The notes beneath the pieces were generated by a model. That model had not been told where the DNA came from and did no database searches. It saw nothing but the letters and a program-made list of their open reading frames with translations. Below, piece by piece: positions 1-9,600 of a stretch of DNA of 64,000 nt. The DNA comes from Humibacillus xanthopallidus (lineage in GTDB: Bacteria; Actinomycetota; Actinomycetes; Actinomycetales; Dermatophilaceae): contig NZ_VFPM01000003.1 in assembly GCF_006716675.1 (NCBI RefSeq), positions 806,001 through 870,000 of the forward strand, given 5' to 3'. Within the stretch, counting starts at the first letter, position 1, and every line of letters starts with the position of its first letter. The translations under genes were made by a program, and so were the position numbers.

Positions 1-1231
1 CCCGCACGTCGTAGTCCTCGACGGTGCGAGGTGTGACGAGCGACTCGTGCACGACCTGCAGCGTCGGGGTGGACGACTCCGGGTTGACCCCGACGTGGAT
101 CGTGCCGATCGGCTCGCCGACCGAGATGTCGTGCGCCGCGCCGAGTCCGTGCGGCGCGGCGGGGTCACGCAGCACGATGCGCACCCCGGTGCCGCCCTCA
201 CGCCGGAGCGAGATGGCGATGAAGTCGTCGAATCCCTCCGCCCCGGTGACGAACTCGTCCTCAGCGGTCAGGTCGAGAGCGACCCACTCCTGCGCCGACG
301 TGCAGGTCACCGGCGCGATCGCGAGCTCGAAGTTCGTGCGGTTCGCGTTGTGGGTGACGAGGAGCTGGTCGCCCATCGGCTCGATGTCGTACTCGACGCC
401 CGCGCGACGCTCGGCGACGACGCGGGGCGTCCCGAGCGGGTCTGCGGCGTCGAGCAGGCGGAACTCCGACGTCGTCTTCGAGCTGATCGCGATGATGACG
501 TGGTGGTCGTCGCGCGAGGATCCGACCCCGACGAAGAAGCGCTCGTCGCTCTCCTCGTGCACGAGGGCATCAGCCTCCACCGCGGTGCCCAGCTCGTGGC
601 GCCACACCTGGTAGGGGCGCCAGGCGTCGTCGACCCGCGTGTAGAAGAGGTGTCGCCCGTCGAGCGACCAGGCGAGCGAGCCTCCCGTCGACCGCACGGC
701 CTCGTCGAGGGTCTCGCCCGTCGCGATGCTCCGCACGCGCACGTCGTAGCGTTCGTCGCCGGCGAGGTCGACGGCATACGCGAGCAGGTCGCCGGCAGGC
801 GACACCTCGGAGGCGCCCACGCCGAAGAAGTCGTGACCGGCGGCGGCGGCGTTCTGGTCGAGCAGCACCTCCTCCCCGGCGGGCGGACGGCCGTCGGAGA
901 GGGCCGGCCGCGCAGGATGGTCGGCGAGAGCCACCCGGCCCTCGACGGCATACTGCTCGCCCTCGATGGTGCGCGAGTAGTACCACCAGCGATCGTGGCG
1001 CACGGGAACCGAGAGGTCGGTCTCCTCGATGCGCGAGCGGAACTCCTCGAAGATCTCCTCCGCCAGCGGCTTCAGCCGCTCGGTCTGCTCGGTCGCGTAG
1101 GCGTTCTCGGCCGCGAGCAGCTCGAGCAGCTCGGGTGACTCTCGGTCCGCCATCCACGTGTAGGGGTCCTCGAAGCGGTCGCCATGGTGGACACGGGCGA
1201 CCGGGGAGCGGCGGGCGATCGGAGGCTGCAT
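1..1231 (-). CDS. ptrB: Oligopeptidase B (S9A prolyl oligopeptidase family), N-terminal part
   Basis: A serine peptidase that cleaves short peptides after basic residues, probably cytoplasmic. The reading frame is open to the window edge and gives about 410 residues of a usual ~700, so only the N-terminal segment and beta-propeller are visible; the catalytic Ser-Asp-His domain lies outside. Family-typical text includes EDPYTWMAD near residue 20, repeated YDV/YDIEPMG blades, and a lead-in of the type ARVHHGD that is common in actinobacterial PtrB. The start is the ATG at 1231, the only good start before the next gene's end; no strong ribosome site precedes it. It reads in the same direction as the secreted nuclease, 44 bp away. 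The family is clear; activity cannot be judged without the C-terminus. Confidence 0.85.
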   Translation of the reverse strand, partial: MQPPIARRSPVARVHHGDRFEDPYTWMADRESPELLELLAAENAYATEQTERLKPLAEEIFEEFRSRIEETDLSVPVRHDRWWYYSRTIEGEQYAVEGRVALADHPARPALSDGRPPAGEEVLLDQNAAAAGHDFFGVGASEVSPAGDLLAYAVDLAGDERYDVRVRSIATGETLDEAVRSTGGSLAWSLDGRHLFYTRVDDAWRPYQVWRHELGTAVEADALVHEESDERFFVGVGSSRDDHHVIIAISSKTTSEFRLLDAADPLGTPRVVAERRAGVEYDIEPMGDQLLVTHNANRTNFELAIAPVTCTSAQEWVALDLTAEDEFVTGAEGFDDFIAISLRREGGTGVRIVLRDPAAPHGLGAAHDISVGEPIGTIHVGVNPESSTPTLQVVHESLVTPRTVEDYDVR

Positions 1232-1275
1232 GCGCGCAGTCTAGGTTCCCCCACGCAGCACGGCGGCGGGGACCG

Positions 1276-4200
1276 TCAGGGGTGGATCGTGATCTGGCCC
1301 TGCGCCGTCTGCACGCCGCTGTCGTAGACGAGCGACCCGCCCGCCGCCCTCACGACGAGGCGGAACGTGTCCGCCTTACCCCGGTCGACGACGTCGGCGG
1401 TGTAGGTGAAGCCGGCGGCGCCGTTCACCGTCGCCGCCCCTGAGAAGCGGGCCGCGTCACCCCGGATGGTGAGGAAGTCGAACGACGTGGCCGCGAGGCT
1501 GAACGCCGAGCCGGCGCCACCGAGGCTGTAGACGAACGAGCCGGTGGGATGCGTTGCCCCGACGGCGTAGTCGAGGTCGATCTGGAAGGCGCCCTTGCCC
1601 ATCCTGGTCGGGTCGGCGACGAGCGCGCCGGCCGGCGACTGGATGAAGCCGCCACCCGTGACGAAGCCCGCGGCGTCGTCGGCGAGGTCCAGCCCGACGA
1701 CCACGGGGTCGTGGTCGGAGATCCGGAACTCGTCGGGTGCGTAGAGCGAGGAGACCTGTCCCGCCGACTTGAAGTTGGTGTTGTAGTCGAGGACGTTGGG
1801 CTCGTCGGCGTTGATGTGCCAGTCGCGCACGGCCGTGGTCTGGGCGGTGATCGATGCCGAGCCGAGGGCGTGGTCGAGGTAGCCCCACTGCCCGTCGAAG
1901 GCGTAGGAGTAGGCCTCCGCGCCGTTGAACTTCTCGATGAGGTTCGTGAAGCCCTTCGACTCGAGCATCGTGATCGGGTCCTCCTTGGCATAGGAGTTGA
2001 GGTCGCCGAGGATGAGGACGTCGGGGTCACCGGTGCCCGTCGGGTCGCCGGCCAGCCAGTCGGCCAGCAGGGCGGCCGATCGCGTGCGCACCGCGCTGCA
2101 GTTGGCCTGCCCGTCGTTCTGGTCGGGCTCGTCGCAGGCGCTGCCCTTGCTCTTGAGGTGGTTGGCCACCCCGACGAAGACGCCGCCCGTGACGTTGTCG
2201 CGGAAGGCCTGCGCGAGCGCGGGCCGGTTGCGTGGGGCCTGGTCGCCACCGTTGACGAAGGCCACGGTGTTGAGCACGGCCGTGCGGCCGATCGGCGTCA
2301 CCCCGCCGGGCTTGTAGAGCATGCCCACCTTGATGGCGTCGTCGCCGAGGGCGTCGGTCTGGCCGGTGGCCTTGTCGGCGTCGATGAACGCCCACGTGCC
2401 CGCGCCGTCCTTCTCGTTGAGCCTGTCGACGAGGAACTGCACGGCGCTGCCCGGGCCGTAGCCGTCGTTCTCCATCTCCATGAAGGCGACGACGTCGGCC
2501 TTGGTGCCGGAGACGGCAGCAACGGTCTTGCGCCACTGCCGGTCGAACTCCGTCGCATTCTCTGCGCCGCGGCAGTCGGTGGCGCCACCCTCGACGCCGC
2601 TGCGGCAGCCGGAGAAGGTGTTGAAGAAGTTGAGCAGGTTCATCCCGGCGACGCGGGTGGTGCCGCCGACGTCGGGGACGCTCGTCGGGCGCGGGTTGGC
2701 CGGCTCGAAGTCGATCGTGCCGCCGAGGGCGCCCACGGGCCGCACGCGGTAGGCGTTGGGGCTGGCCGAGGCTCCACCCCACGTGTACGTCATGACGCCG
2801 ACGACACCGGTCGCCGTGTCGCCACCGCGAAGGGTGTTGCTCGCCGTGAGGGGAGCTCCGTCCCGGGCGAACAGGATCGGATCGGGGTTCTGCGCCTGCG
2901 ACCCGTCGTCGACGATGATCTTGCGCAGGTCGTTCGCTGCCTGCAGCGCCAGTGCGGGCGCGCCAGGGGAGACGACGTTGGTCGGCTGCTGGAGACGGCC
3001 GCCCTGCGAGAGGGTCACCTGGCCGAAGCGGCCCAGCTGGAAGTGCTCGGTGACGGACATCGTCTGGGGCAGCCGGACGAGCATGCCTTCGTAGCGCTCG
3101 AGGAAGGTCTTGCTCTCGACCGGGAAGACGACGTCGGTCGGGGCGACGGAACCGGTGCCGCAGGCGACGACGGTGCCGACCGAGATCTGCGACTGCTCCT
3201 GGTTCTCGGAGGCTCGACCCGTCACGCGAACCACGTCGCCGGGCTTGACCGTGTCGGCGTTGCTGCCCTCGAAGACGAAGATGCCGTCGGAGGTCTGGGG
3301 GTCGCCGTCACCCGTGGGGTCCTGGATGTAGAAGCCACGCAGGGCCGGCGAGGGACCCTCGTAGTCGGCGACGACCACGCCCTGGGTGGTCACGGTGTTC
3401 GTCGTGGTCACGGACGCGCCAGCACCCTGCACGGCCGGAATGCGCTGGTAGGGAAGCGTGCACGGGTCGCCGGCAGGGGTGGTGGTGAAGGAGATGACCG
3501 CGTCGTCCGACATGGTGTCGGGCGGGTCGATGGTGTCGACGTCGCGCACCTGCGCGGCAGAGACCGTGAGGAAGCAGCGGTCGCCGGGAACCAGGTCGGC
3601 AGCCGGGTCGACGGTGAAGGTCGTGGGGCCGCCAGAGACCACGGCGTCCACGTCACCCAGTGCGGCGCAGTAGAGGCCGAAGGCCTCCTGCGGCGCCGTG
3701 ACGGGCTCGGAGAAGGTGACGCTCACGGACGAGGTCACCGCGACACCCGTGGCCCCACTCGCGGGCGAGCTCGCGGAGACCCGGGGGGCGAGATCCTCGG
3801 ACGAGCCGCTGTCGACCGTGTGGCTGCCGAGGCCGTCGAACGTGTCGGCGGCGTAGCCGTCCCACTGCGCAACCGGGTCGAAGGCGTCGGCGCCGTTCGG
3901 GTCGCCGGCCGTGACCGACGCCTTCCGGCGCAGCGTGTTGTCGGCCGTGGAAGTGAGGCCGGTGCCCCACTCGGTGCCGGGATCGAACCCGATCTGCCCG
4001 ATGACGTCGACCGAGACACCGTTCTTCTGCAGGGAGACGGCGTCGTCTCCGTTGAACCACGCGGTGCCGAAGGTCTGGTCGGCCGCGGAGAGAATCGTCG
4101 CGTTGGCGTTGGTGGGGGCCACGACGAAGACATCGCCGCTGAGCACGGTGCCGGTCAGGTTGATCGTGAGGCCGGGAGCGGTGCCGCCGTTGAAGAACAT

Positions 4201-4425
4201 CTGGACGCGGTAGCCACCGGCGGCGAGGTCGATGGGCGCGCCGGTGCCGTTGTAGATCTCGATCGCCTTGTTGTTGCTCGAGCCCTCGACGTACTCGCTG
4301 ATGAACAGCTCGCTCGGGGCAGCCGACGCGGTCGGCGCGGCCGCGACGAGGGGGACGATCCCGACGGCGAGCGCGGCGGCGGTGGCCCCCGCGACCCGAC
4401 GCAGGACAGGACGTGACAAGAGCAT
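1276..4425 (-). CDS. Secreted multidomain nuclease (lamin-tail / Ig-like / ExeM-NucH endonuclease)
   Basis: Large extracellular DNase-type protein of 1049 aa. The chosen start is the ATG at 4425 because GGGAGGAAACC precedes it; an upstream in-frame extension lacks such a site. Domains in order: signal peptide (residues 1-35, cleavage after TASA), lamin-tail domain (ELFISEYVEGSSNNKAIEIY, about 37-150), bacterial Ig-like domain (about 210-320), OB-like segment with FYIQDPTGDGDPQTSDGIFV (about 340-460), then an ExeM/NucH exonuclease-endonuclease-phosphatase domain with MNLLNFFNT, EMENDGYG, NHLKSKG, ILGDLNSY and ISDHDPVVVG, which supply the metal-binding and catalytic Glu, Asp and His. The last ~130 residues begin FVTGGGFI, a beta-rich module found on other actinobacterial secreted proteins. 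There is no LPXTG anchor or C-terminal membrane helix, so release to the medium is likely. Probable role: scavenging extracellular DNA. Confidence 0.88.
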   Translation of the reverse strand: MLLSRPVLRRVAGATAAALAVGIVPLVAAAPTASAAPSELFISEYVEGSSNNKAIEIYNGTGAPIDLAAGGYRVQMFFNGGTAPGLTINLTGTVLSGDVFVVAPTNANATILSAADQTFGTAWFNGDDAVSLQKNGVSVDVIGQIGFDPGTEWGTGLTSTADNTLRRKASVTAGDPNGADAFDPVAQWDGYAADTFDGLGSHTVDSGSSEDLAPRVSASSPASGATGVAVTSSVSVTFSEPVTAPQEAFGLYCAALGDVDAVVSGGPTTFTVDPAADLVPGDRCFLTVSAAQVRDVDTIDPPDTMSDDAVISFTTTPAGDPCTLPYQRIPAVQGAGASVTTTNTVTTQGVVVADYEGPSPALRGFYIQDPTGDGDPQTSDGIFVFEGSNADTVKPGDVVRVTGRASENQEQSQISVGTVVACGTGSVAPTDVVFPVESKTFLERYEGMLVRLPQTMSVTEHFQLGRFGQVTLSQGGRLQQPTNVVSPGAPALALQAANDLRKIIVDDGSQAQNPDPILFARDGAPLTASNTLRGGDTATGVVGVMTYTWGGASASPNAYRVRPVGALGGTIDFEPANPRPTSVPDVGGTTRVAGMNLLNFFNTFSGCRSGVEGGATDCRGAENATEFDRQWRKTVAAVSGTKADVVAFMEMENDGYGPGSAVQFLVDRLNEKDGAGTWAFIDADKATGQTDALGDDAIKVGMLYKPGGVTPIGRTAVLNTVAFVNGGDQAPRNRPALAQAFRDNVTGGVFVGVANHLKSKGSACDEPDQNDGQANCSAVRTRSAALLADWLAGDPTGTGDPDVLILGDLNSYAKEDPITMLESKGFTNLIEKFNGAEAYSYAFDGQWGYLDHALGSASITAQTTAVRDWHINADEPNVLDYNTNFKSAGQVSSLYAPDEFRISDHDPVVVGLDLADDAAGFVTGGGFIQSPAGALVADPTRMGKGAFQIDLDYAVGATHPTGSFVYSLGGAGSAFSLAATSFDFLTIRGDAARFSGAATVNGAAGFTYTADVVDRGKADTFRLVVRAAGGSLVYDSGVQTAQGQITIHP

Positions 4426-4539
4426 GTGGTTTCCTCCCTGGTGACCGGCTCCTCGGCACGGTCTGCCGGTCACCCTAGACCGGTGCGGAGACGTGCGCGC
4501 GTCGGAGCAGTGGGTGACTTCGGCACCGGTGGGTGAACG

Positions 4540-5493
4540 TCACGTGACGGGAGAGGGCGAGGGCCAGGGCCCCGGCCACGCCTTGAGCCGCAGCTGGCTC
4601 ACGAAGCGTCGTGGGCGTCCGTCGACGGGGTCGTCGAACGCGAGCTCGGCCGCCAGCAGCTGGAGCGGATCGCTGAAGTCGTCGTCGGCGACGGCGCGGT
4701 CGAGCGGATAGAGCGGATCGCCGGTGATGGGGATGCCGAGACCGCTGAGCTGGCAGCGCAGCTGGTGCGTGCGTCCTGTGCGCGGAGTCAGGCGGTAGAG
4801 GCCGAGCCCGCCTGCCGTGTCGACGAGCTCGACGAGGGTCTCGGCGTTGGGCTCCTCCCCCGCCACCTCGCGAGCCTGGTGGGCGCCGTGCTCCTTGACG
4901 AGGTGCGTGCGACGCACGAGCGGCAGGTCGAGATCGGCGCGGACCGGAGCGACGGCGAGGTACGTCTTGTGGACGAGCCCCGCAGCGAAGAGCTGCTGGT
5001 AGGCGCCGCGCCACCGCTGCTCGGTCGTCAGCAGGAGCACCCCGGCGGTCGGCCGGTCGAGGCGGTGCGCCGGCGCGAGCCGGGGCAGGCCGGTCAGCAC
5101 CCGCGTGCGCGCCAGCGCACTGTGGACGACGTGGCGACCGCGCGGCATCGTCGACATGTGGTGCGGCTTGTCGACGACGACGATGCGCTCGTCGCGGTGC
5201 AGCACCTCGACGTCGCTGGGGGGCGGATGCTCCTCGGGGAGGTCGCGATGAGCCCACACCACCGAGCGCGGCACGAAGGGCGCGTCGGCAGGCACCGGCC
5301 GACCGGCCGAGTCCACGAACTCGCCTGCCGCGAGCATGCGGTCGACCTCCTGCGCCGTGAGGCCGACCGCGAGCCGCTCCACGAGGTGGTCGCGCAGGGA
5401 CTCCCAGGGCCCGCCCTGCGGCATACGGAAGCGTTGGGCGTCGACCCCGTGGCGCGGTGGGAGCGGAGAGGCGGGCACGCCGCCGCGCGCCAC
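4540..5493 (-). CDS. RluA-family RNA pseudouridine synthase
   Basis: Converts uridine to pseudouridine in rRNA or tRNA; the target is not predictable from sequence. It has 317 aa, normal for the RluA family without an S4 domain. The catalytic motif is HRLDRPTAGVLLL, with the active Asp in RLD. The phosphate-contacting block KTYLAV and the late GRTHQLRCQL motif are also present, followed by GDPLYP. The start is the GTG at 5493, directly after the TGA of the upstream winged-helix gene (TGA then GTG, no gap), so the two are probably translationally coupled. A second paralogue (rluD type, with S4 domain) lies at 10341. The family assignment is secure. Confidence 0.88.
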   Translation of the reverse strand: MARGGVPASPLPPRHGVDAQRFRMPQGGPWESLRDHLVERLAVGLTAQEVDRMLAAGEFVDSAGRPVPADAPFVPRSVVWAHRDLPEEHPPPSDVEVLHRDERIVVVDKPHHMSTMPRGRHVVHSALARTRVLTGLPRLAPAHRLDRPTAGVLLLTTEQRWRGAYQQLFAAGLVHKTYLAVAPVRADLDLPLVRRTHLVKEHGAHQAREVAGEEPNAETLVELVDTAGGLGLYRLTPRTGRTHQLRCQLSGLGIPITGDPLYPLDRAVADDDFSDPLQLLAAELAFDDPVDGRPRRFVSQLRLKAWPGPWPSPSPVT

Positions 5494-6600
5494 TCAGCGC
5501 TCCTCGACGCGGACGACCTCGACCGGCTGACCCACGAAGCGGCCGTATGCCGCCGCCGCCGTCTCGACCTCGCGCCACCGTGCCGCCGTGAGCGGGGCGA
5601 ACGGCGTCACCCGCACCTCGACGCGCGCAGAGCGAGCCTGCCTGCGCCACGTGCCCGCGACCTCGCCGTCGACGACGAGCGTCGGAGCGAAGACCATGTT
5701 GCGGCCCGGGACGACCGTGACGAGGTGCTCGGGCGGCAGGCTGACGTCGCGCGACCGGTAGCCGAGGAGCAGCTCGTCCCACTGCGGGAGCAGCTGCACC
5801 CCCGTCGGACCCTCGGGCGCGGGGCGCGCGTCGACGTGCGTCAGCCACTCTGTGCCGTCGACCTCCTCGCGCACGATCCGGTCGGCGATGAGTGCGAGCG
5901 CCTCACGGATGAGACGGAGCGGCCCTCGTACCCAGCCCGCGAGGTCCTTCTCGGTCACCGGGCCGTGGCTGCGCACGTAGCGCTCGGCCACCGTCGCGAG
6001 GGCCTCCTCGCGCGAGGGGGTGCGCGAGTGGGGCACCCAGGCGTCGATGAGCACGAAGCTCGGCTGCTTGCCGACGAGGGGGCCCTGGCAGATGAGGCCG
6101 GTCATGCAGTGGTGGCCGACGAGGTGGTAGGCGCGCTGGTCGCTCGGGTCGATGCCGTGCTCGGCGAGGAGCGCGATGACGTCGGGCCGGCTCATCGGCT
6201 CGCCCAGGTGCTCCTCGAAGATGCGCCCCGCGAGCTCGACGTGCGTGTCGGCGATGCCGAGCTGGCGGTAGCGGGTGGCGAGGGCCGTGCCGGTGGGAGC
6301 CGCGAGGAGGCGACACATCCAGCGGGCGTCCTCGGCGGGCACCCAGTGGATCGTGCCGCGCATCGGCCAGGTGCGCACGACCTCCCGCGCCCGCACCGCG
6401 TCCTCGACCTGCGCGGCCGTGAGCCCGGAGCGCACCCCGAGCGACCACGCGCCGCTCGCGTAGTCCTGCGCCTGCAGGGCGCCGAGGGCGCGGGCAACGG
6501 CAAGGGCCGAGGTCGGCGCCTGCGGCGAGCCGAGGGCGGGGGCGAGGCCGAGGGCGGCCATCCTCGCCCGACGCAGGCGCCGCCGCTCGTCCCCTGTCAT
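5494..6600 (-). CDS. Winged-helix DNA-binding protein of the AlkZ-like family (PF06224 type)
   Basis: 368 aa protein of the HTH_42/AlkZ-like superfamily, whose characterised members are DNA glycosylases for bulky or crosslinked adducts. Near the N-terminus it has ALQAQDYASG, with the QxQ motif (Gln43, Gln45) that is catalytic in AlkZ; RTWPMRGTIHWV and GWV follow as usual. The start is the ATG at 6600, which shares its A with the dnaE stop (TGATG), so translation is coupled to dnaE. A repair role beside the replicative polymerase fits, but is inferred from family and position; many actinobacterial members are untested. A GGCATAC/GTATGCC motif forces Ala-Tyr to be written GCA TAC at 5545. Confidence 0.8.
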   Translation of the reverse strand: MTGDERRRLRRARMAALGLAPALGSPQAPTSALAVARALGALQAQDYASGAWSLGVRSGLTAAQVEDAVRAREVVRTWPMRGTIHWVPAEDARWMCRLLAAPTGTALATRYRQLGIADTHVELAGRIFEEHLGEPMSRPDVIALLAEHGIDPSDQRAYHLVGHHCMTGLICQGPLVGKQPSFVLIDAWVPHSRTPSREEALATVAERYVRSHGPVTEKDLAGWVRGPLRLIREALALIADRIVREEVDGTEWLTHVDARPAPEGPTGVQLLPQWDELLLGYRSRDVSLPPEHLVTVVPGRNMVFAPTLVVDGEVAGTWRRQARSARVEVRVTPFAPLTAARWREVETAAAAYGRFVGQPVEVVRVEER

Positions 6601-9600
6601 CAGGTGAGGCAGGCCGGACCGAGCAGGGCCTTGAGGTCGCCGAAGAGGGCCGAGGTCGCGTTGACGCGGAGCGAGTCGTCGAGCGACATGAGCACCGACC
6701 GGCCGGGCTGGGTCAGGCGCACCTGCACCTCCGTGGCACCGGGGTGCTCGCCGAGCACCCGCTTGAGGCTCTCGGCGACCGGCGGCGTGACGCGGCTGAG
6801 CGGCAACGTCAGCACGACGGGACCGCGCGGGCCTTCCTTGATGTCGGGGATCGTCAGCTCCTGGGCGAAGATCGAGATCGAGTCGTCGCGGGCGCTGACC
6901 CGGCCCTTGATGGCACAGACGGTGTCCTGGGCGAGCATCGTCGAGTAGGTCATGTAGGCCGACGGGAAGAAGAGGCACTCGATGGCGCCGTCGAGGTCCT
7001 CGACCGTGGCGATCGCCCAGAGGTCGCCCTTCTTCGTGCGCTTGAGCTGGAGGCTCGTGATGAGCCCCGCCACCGTCACGGGGGTGCCGTCCGGCTTGCC
7101 CTCGTCACCGAGCAGGGAGGCGATCGGGGTGTCGGCGTGCGTCGCGAGGATGTGCTCGATGCCGAAGAGCGGGTGGTCGGAGACGTAGAGGCCGAGCATC
7201 TCGCGCTCGAACGACAGCAGCGTCGCCTTGTCCCACTCGAGGGACGGCACCGGGGGCAGGCCGTCGAAGGCGCCGGGGCCACCGGCGTCGGTGGTCTCGT
7301 CCATGCCGAAGGAGCCGAAGAGGCTGTCCTGGCCGATCGCCTCCTGCTTCTTCACCTCGACGAGCGCGTCGATGTAGCGCTCGTGCACCTCGACCTGGCC
7401 ACGGCGGCTCTCGCCGAGCGAGTCGAAGGCGCCGCCCTTGATGAGCGACTCGATCGTGCGCTTGTTGCAGACGACGGCCGGCACCTTGGAGAGGAAGTCC
7501 TTGAAGGAGGCGAATGCGCCCTTCTCCTCACGGGTGCGGATGATCGCCTCGACGACGGGCAGGCCGACGTTGCGGATCGCGGCGAGCCCGAAGCGGATGT
7601 CGGTGCCGACGGCAGCGAAGTTCGCGATCGACTCGTTGACGTCGGGGGGCAGCACCTTGATGCCCATGTGCCGGCACTCGTTGAGGTAGAGCGCCGACTT
7701 GTCCTTGTCGTCGCGCACGCTCGTCAGCAGCGCCGCCATGTACTCGGCCGGGTAGTTGGCCTTGAGGTAGGCCGTCCAGTAGGAGACGAGGCCGTATGCC
7801 GCCGTGTGCGCCTTGTTGAAGGCGTAGTCCGAGAACGGCACGAGGACGCCCCAGAGCGCGGCGATCGAGGCCTCGTTGAAGCCCTGTGCCTTCATGCCCT
7901 CGCTGAACGGGACGTACTCGGCGTCGAGGACCTCCTTCTTCTTCTTGCCCATGGCCCGACGCAGGAGGTCGGCGTTGCCGAGCGTGTAGCCGGCGAGCTT
8001 CTGCGCGATCTCCATGACCTGCTCCTGGTAGATCACCAGGCCGTAGGTCATGCCGAGGATGGGGTCGAGGGCGTCGATCATCTCCTGCTGGAGCTTGCCC
8101 TTCAGCTGCGGGTCGAGCGGGATGAGCTCCTGCTTGCCGTTCTTGCGCAGCGCGAAGTTCGTGTGGGCGTTGACACCCATCGGCCCCGGTCGGTAGAGCG
8201 CGAGCGCGGCCGAGATGTCCTCGAAGTTGTCGGGCTGCATGAGGCGCAGCAGGGCGCGCATGCCGCCGCCGTCGAGCTGGAACACGCCGAGGGTGTCGCC
8301 CCGACCGAGCAGGGCGTAGGTCGCCGGGTCGGACATGTCCTTGGAGAGCGCGTCGAGGTCGATGACCTCGTCGCGGTTGAGCCTGATGTTCTCGAGGGCG
8401 TCGTCGAGGATCGTGAGGTTGCGCAGGCCGAGGAAGTCCATCTTGACGAGGCCGAGCGACTCGCAGCTCGGGTAGTCGAACTGCGTGATCATCTGGCCGT
8501 CCTGCAGGCGGCGCATGATCGGGATGACGTCGATGAGCGGCTCGCTGCTCATGATGACGCCGGCGGCGTGGACGCCCCACTGGCGCTTCAGGCCCTCGAG
8601 GCCGAGGGCGGTCGCGACGACCTCCTGGGCGGCGGGGTCCTCGTCGTGCACGGCACGGAAGTCGGCGGCCTCGTTGTAGCGCTTGTGCTGTGGGTCGAAG
8701 ATGCCGGCGAGCGGGATGTCCTTGCCCATGATCGCGGGGGGCATCGCCTTGGTGAGCTTCTCACCCATGGAGAAGGGGTGGCCGAGCACGCGGCTCGCGT
8801 CCTTGACCGCCTGCTTGGCCTTGATCGTGCCGTAGGTGACGATCTGGGCGACGCGCTCCTCGCCGTACTTCTCGGTGACGTAGCGGATGACCTCGCCGCG
8901 CCGGCGCTCGTCGAAGTCGACGTCGAAGTCGGGCATCGACATGCGCTCCGGGTTGAGGAACCGCTCGAAGATGAGGCCATGCGGCACCGGGTCGAGGTCG
9001 GTGATGCCCATGGCGTAGGCGCACATCGAGCCGGCACCGGAGCCGCGGCCCGGCCCGACGCGGATGCCGTTGCGCTTGGCCCAGTTGATGAAGTCGGCGA
9101 CGACGAGGAAGTAGCCCGGGTAGCCCTTGGAGACGATGACGTCCTCCTCGAAGGCCGCCTGCTTGCGCGCGTAGTCGGGCACCCCCTCGGGGAACCGGCG
9201 CTGCAGCCCGGTCTCGACCTCCTTGATGAACCACGACGTCTCGTCCTCGCCGGGAGGGCAGGGGAAGCGCGGCATGTAGCGCCCCTCGCCCTCCTCGAAG
9301 GAGACCTCGCAGCGCTCGGCGATGAGCAGCGTGTTGTCGCAGGCCTCGGGCAGCTCGCGCCAGAGGTGGCGCATCTCGGCGGCGGACTTGAGGTAGAAGT
9401 CGTCGGCGTCGAACTTGAACCGGTTGGGGTCCATCAGGGTCGAGCCCGACTGGACGCAGAGCAGGGCGGCGTGGGCCTTGGCGTCCTCGGCCCGGGTGTA
9501 GTGCAGGTCGTTGGTGGCGACGAGCGGCAGGCCGAGGTCGCGGGCGAGGCGGATGAGGTCGCGCTGGGTGCGCCGCTCGATCTCGAGGCCGTGGTCCATG

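Noticed and set aside
1549..4416. Plus-strand open frame of 955 codons
   Set aside because: Antisense shadow of the secreted nuclease; no ribosome site, no protein-like pattern.
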